The notes under the pieces are model-generated. The model was not told the origin of the DNA. It did no database searches and saw only the letters and a list, made by a program, of their open reading frames with translations. Below are positions 61,996 through 64,000 of a stretch of DNA of 64,000 bases, in pieces. The position numbers and the translations under genes are program-made. Each line of letters opens with the position of its first letter. Within the stretch, counting starts at the first letter, position 1. Source of the stretch: Marinoscillum sp040222955 (lineage in GTDB: Bacteria; Bacteroidota; Bacteroidia; Cytophagales; Cyclobacteriaceae); assembly GCF_040222955.1 (NCBI RefSeq), contig NZ_JAVKCA010000021.1, positions 335,227 to 399,226 of the forward strand, given 5' to 3'.

Positions 61996-62610
61996 TTATT
62001 GATCATGTTTTGATTCATTGGTAAAGCGTTCCCACTTTTTCTTAGCCGCCTGCATCATGGCCGGATACACAATCCACAGCCGGAAGGGTTTGATCAGGGC
62101 CATATAAAATCGTCCAAACGCACCTTTTGGCTTCACATAGACGGCCATGTGAACCACCCATATGCTGCCTTCCGACACCCTGCTGATATGCAGGGCAGCT
62201 TCCACCGTTTTGTTGGCTATTTCGGAGAGGAATTCATTCTCCAGCTGATACACAGGAATAAAATCACCCGTGCCCGGATCTGGCAGCTGGGCAAAGGTCA
62301 GCTGCTCCCGCTCGGCATACCGATGACGAAGCGTGCCCGGAATCAGGTGATCTACCCGCTGCTGATCATCCCAGTGAAACAGCTTTCCCAAAAACAACCT
62401 GAACCGAAACAGCAGGCCTGCAAGTCCTTTACCAGACAGTTGATCGCCAGCGGATTTAAACAACTTCAAAAACTGATCGAGGGAGTGCCCGGGTTGGAGA
62501 ATGACCGGAAAACGCCACACATCCTCCAGTTCATAATCCGACAACAGATCATGAACCCTCAATGGGTGCCTGAGGTGCTCCTCCGGGCTTATTTTTATCT
62601 TTTGAGACAT
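61996..62610 (-). CDS. DUF2867-like protein
   Basis: 204 residues. A polar N-terminal third and the segment IWVVHMAVYVKPKGAFGRFY, then PFRLWIVYPAMMQAAKKKWE, match the C-terminal part of DUF2867 proteins, which in other bacteria are fused to NAD-dependent epimerase-like domains or stand alone. The fold is related to polyketide cyclase/START-like lipid-binding proteins; that is a family statement, not shown here. No catalytic motif is evident. It is the first gene of an operon with the ABM gene. Confidence 0.65.
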   Translation of the reverse strand: MSQKIKISPEEHLRHPLRVHDLLSDYELEDVWRFPVILQPGHSLDQFLKLFKSAGDQLSGKGLAGLLFRFRLFLGKLFHWDDQQRVDHLIPGTLRHRYAEREQLTFAQLPDPGTGDFIPVYQLENEFLSEIANKTVEAALHISRVSEGSIWVVHMAVYVKPKGAFGRFYMALIKPFRLWIVYPAMMQAAKKKWERFTNESKHDQ

Positions 62611-62808
62611 AGGGTGGTGACTTTCACTGCTAAATTAATTGAGAAAAACTTACCCAACCGTTTCATAATACCACCACCTCTCCTTTCTACAACTGTCCGC
62701 CCATCTGACACAGGTTTATCACCGCCCAAATAAATCCGGCCCTACTTGCTCAGCTACTCCCAACCATTTTCGACCATCAGGCGTCTCTAGCGGAATAAAA
62801 ATCGCATA

Positions 62809-63594
62809 ATGAAAACATACGCCCGCCTCAACAAGGTAATGATGGCCTCCCTACTCCTGGCCTTTGGATGTAAGGATGATGGTTTGTTCAACAAAGAAAT
62901 TGACAACACGCCAGCCAAAATAAAAATCCTCTACCCTAAAGCCAATACGGTGAACTACATCACCTCCGTTGGGTACGCCGATTACATGGTTTTCCTGCTT
63001 TCAGACCCTGAGAAAAACGGGAAACAATTAACCGTAACGGGAATCGGCACGGTGTCTCTGGAGCTCAATGATAACCCCATCTACTATGATGAGGTGCCGG
63101 ATACGCTATTTGGCCTCTCCCCCATTATTTACGCCAATGGTGACAACCTGATCCAGCTGCATGTGGAAGTAGAGGACAAGGGCGACCGCAACACATTTAG
63201 CGATCACACTTTCAGTTTTACCATGGTGCCGGATAATGCTTTCATTACCAACCCACAATTCACGAAGACAGAAGACCTCAGCATTGAATTCGACGTGCAC
63301 ACTTTCTCAAAAGACCTGGGCTCAGTCGTGTCTTTCAACTTTACCACCGTGGATGTGAATGCCGGGGCTATTTACAACTTTGGGCAACACGAGTACTACA
63401 GCTATATGAGTGAAATAAACTGCAACAACTGTAATACCCCACAGCCTGCACTCACGTCACATTTCAGCACCAATATAGTGGGGAAGAACATCAAAAGTGG
63501 GGAGAACCTCTACGTCCACATCTATGTGATCGACCATAAGAACTCCAATGGCTCACATACCAACTACCGCTATCCGCTTGGAGTCATTCCTTAA
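62809..63594 (+). CDS. Lipoprotein with surface-export signal, unknown function
   Basis: 261 residues. A lipobox (LLLAFGC) puts the lipid on Cys21. The residues after it, Lys-Asp-Asp, fit the Bacteroidota lipoprotein export signal, so it is predicted on the outer surface. The mature part is beta-rich, looks like one or two Ig-like/cadherin-type domains (PAKIKILYPKANTVNYITSV at the start), and has a Cys pair (NCNNC, about 208-212) that may bind metal or form a disulfide. No family recognised. Confidence 0.8.
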   Translation: MKTYARLNKVMMASLLLAFGCKDDGLFNKEIDNTPAKIKILYPKANTVNYITSVGYADYMVFLLSDPEKNGKQLTVTGIGTVSLELNDNPIYYDEVPDTLFGLSPIIYANGDNLIQLHVEVEDKGDRNTFSDHTFSFTMVPDNAFITNPQFTKTEDLSIEFDVHTFSKDLGSVVSFNFTTVDVNAGAIYNFGQHEYYSYMSEINCNNCNTPQPALTSHFSTNIVGKNIKSGENLYVHIYVIDHKNSNGSHTNYRYPLGVIP

Positions 63595-63660
63595 GTGGGG
63601 ATGACCATACATAAGGTTGCAATGGCGGAAAATTGATCAACCCAAATCACTGTTACTAAA

Positions 63661-63760
63661 GATTCCGGTATTTATCCATCGCTGTGCTTTGTCCAAAACC
63701 GGAATGACTAACGGGGAAAAAGGTCATTCCGGTTTCTGAGGCACGAAGAATACCGGAATC
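63661..63760. repeat. Nested inverted-repeat element
   Basis: An outer perfect repeat GATTCCGGTATT (63661-63672) / AATACCGGAATC (63749-63760) encloses an inner one AAACCGGAATGAC (63696-63708) / GTCATTCCGGTTT (63723-63735). Both share CCGGAAT. The 100-bp unit could fold into a long stem and resembles a miniature mobile or REP-like element. It lies 67 bp after the lipoprotein stop. Confidence 0.65.
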
Positions 63761-63910
63761 TCATAGTTAATTCGGAGTAGCCTCTAGATGTTTTGGCCGG
63801 ATAGTTAATGAGAACCTGCTGCGTCTCGCTTGTTATAGACCGCTCGAGCAAGGGCGGGGGTGTAATTTTGTTCGTCGTTCCTGATTTAATTCCCTCAAGC
63901 CGGGAAGGCT

Positions 63911-63957
63911 GTTACTTTTCCTTGATGAAAAGTAACCAAAAATCATGACAGAATGAT
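63911..63957. repeat. Two-hairpin element, second copy of the 35.9 kb family
   Basis: GTTACTTTT (63911-63919) pairs with AAAAGTAAC (63928-63936), followed by AATCAT (63941-63946) and ATGAT (63953-63957). This is the same order of hairpins as at 35860-35972, with a much shorter second spacer. The rest of the window end (63958-64000) shows no gene. Confidence 0.5.
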
Positions 63958-64000
63958 CACTCCCGACCCTATCCGATCAGTATCGGGGCCATCGCACGCC

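Overview
The window is a 64 kb chromosomal stretch from a member of the Bacteroidota, most likely the Cytophagales. The evidence is two proteins with C-terminal type IX secretion (T9SS) sorting domains, Bacteroidota-type -7 promoter elements (TAnnTTTG) with no convincing Shine-Dalgarno sequences, two HTCS-like fusions (TPR, histidine kinase, receiver, AraC), a BlaI/M56 pair with a TonB domain, and the typical Bacteroidota order of the division and cell wall (dcw) cluster. MurE carries the DNPR motif, so the peptidoglycan is predicted to be of the meso-diaminopimelate type. No rRNA, tRNA, CRISPR array, prophage or classical insertion sequence was recognised.

Layout. 0-7 kb: a MATE exporter cut by the window edge, a nucleotidyltransferase-like protein that has lost its catalytic residues, an M3 peptidase, an MscS-like channel and a quinone oxidoreductase. 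7-15 kb: a 2391-residue secreted mosaic protein (LRR, Ig-like and propeller parts) with a LuxR-type regulator upstream. 15-36 kb: signalling and metabolism, namely a hydrolase, a BlaI repressor with an M56 sensor, a small ExbB/TolQ-like protein, a membrane LytTR regulator, two 0.9-kb-residue-class hybrid sensor kinases around an aminotransferase/prephenate dehydrogenase pair, a PadR-controlled FtsX-type permease, a cystathionine gamma-synthase, a fatty acid desaturase and a cation/proton antiporter. 36.6-52.4 kb: one unbroken minus-strand dcw operon of 14 genes from mraZ to ftsZ, containing one uncharacterised 125-residue gene between mraY and murD. 52.4-64 kb: an accessory-looking region with an intact REP-associated tyrosine transposase (RAYT) and its hairpins, three copies of a long dispersed intergenic repeat, a sulfide:quinone reductase/DsrC/DsrE cassette, an ammonium transporter with a P-II protein, a small gene plus nucleotidyltransferase pair, a secreted alginate-lyase-like enzyme, and a surface-type lipoprotein.

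How they work together. The dcw operon builds and divides the wall; three AAAGTGG-type boxes upstream of mraZ suggest autoregulation by MraZ. BlaI/M56 has three AACTA-N6-TAGTT dyads upstream of blaI that look like its own operators. Sulfide:quinone reductase, DsrC-like and DsrE-like proteins form a compact sulfide oxidation and sulfur relay unit. The best candidates for undescribed biology are the 44-residue protein plus minimal nucleotidyltransferase pair, the degenerate nucleotidyltransferase near the left end, the 125-residue dcw gene, and the families of palindromic repeats around the RAYT. These are inferences from reading sequence only; no database search was possible.
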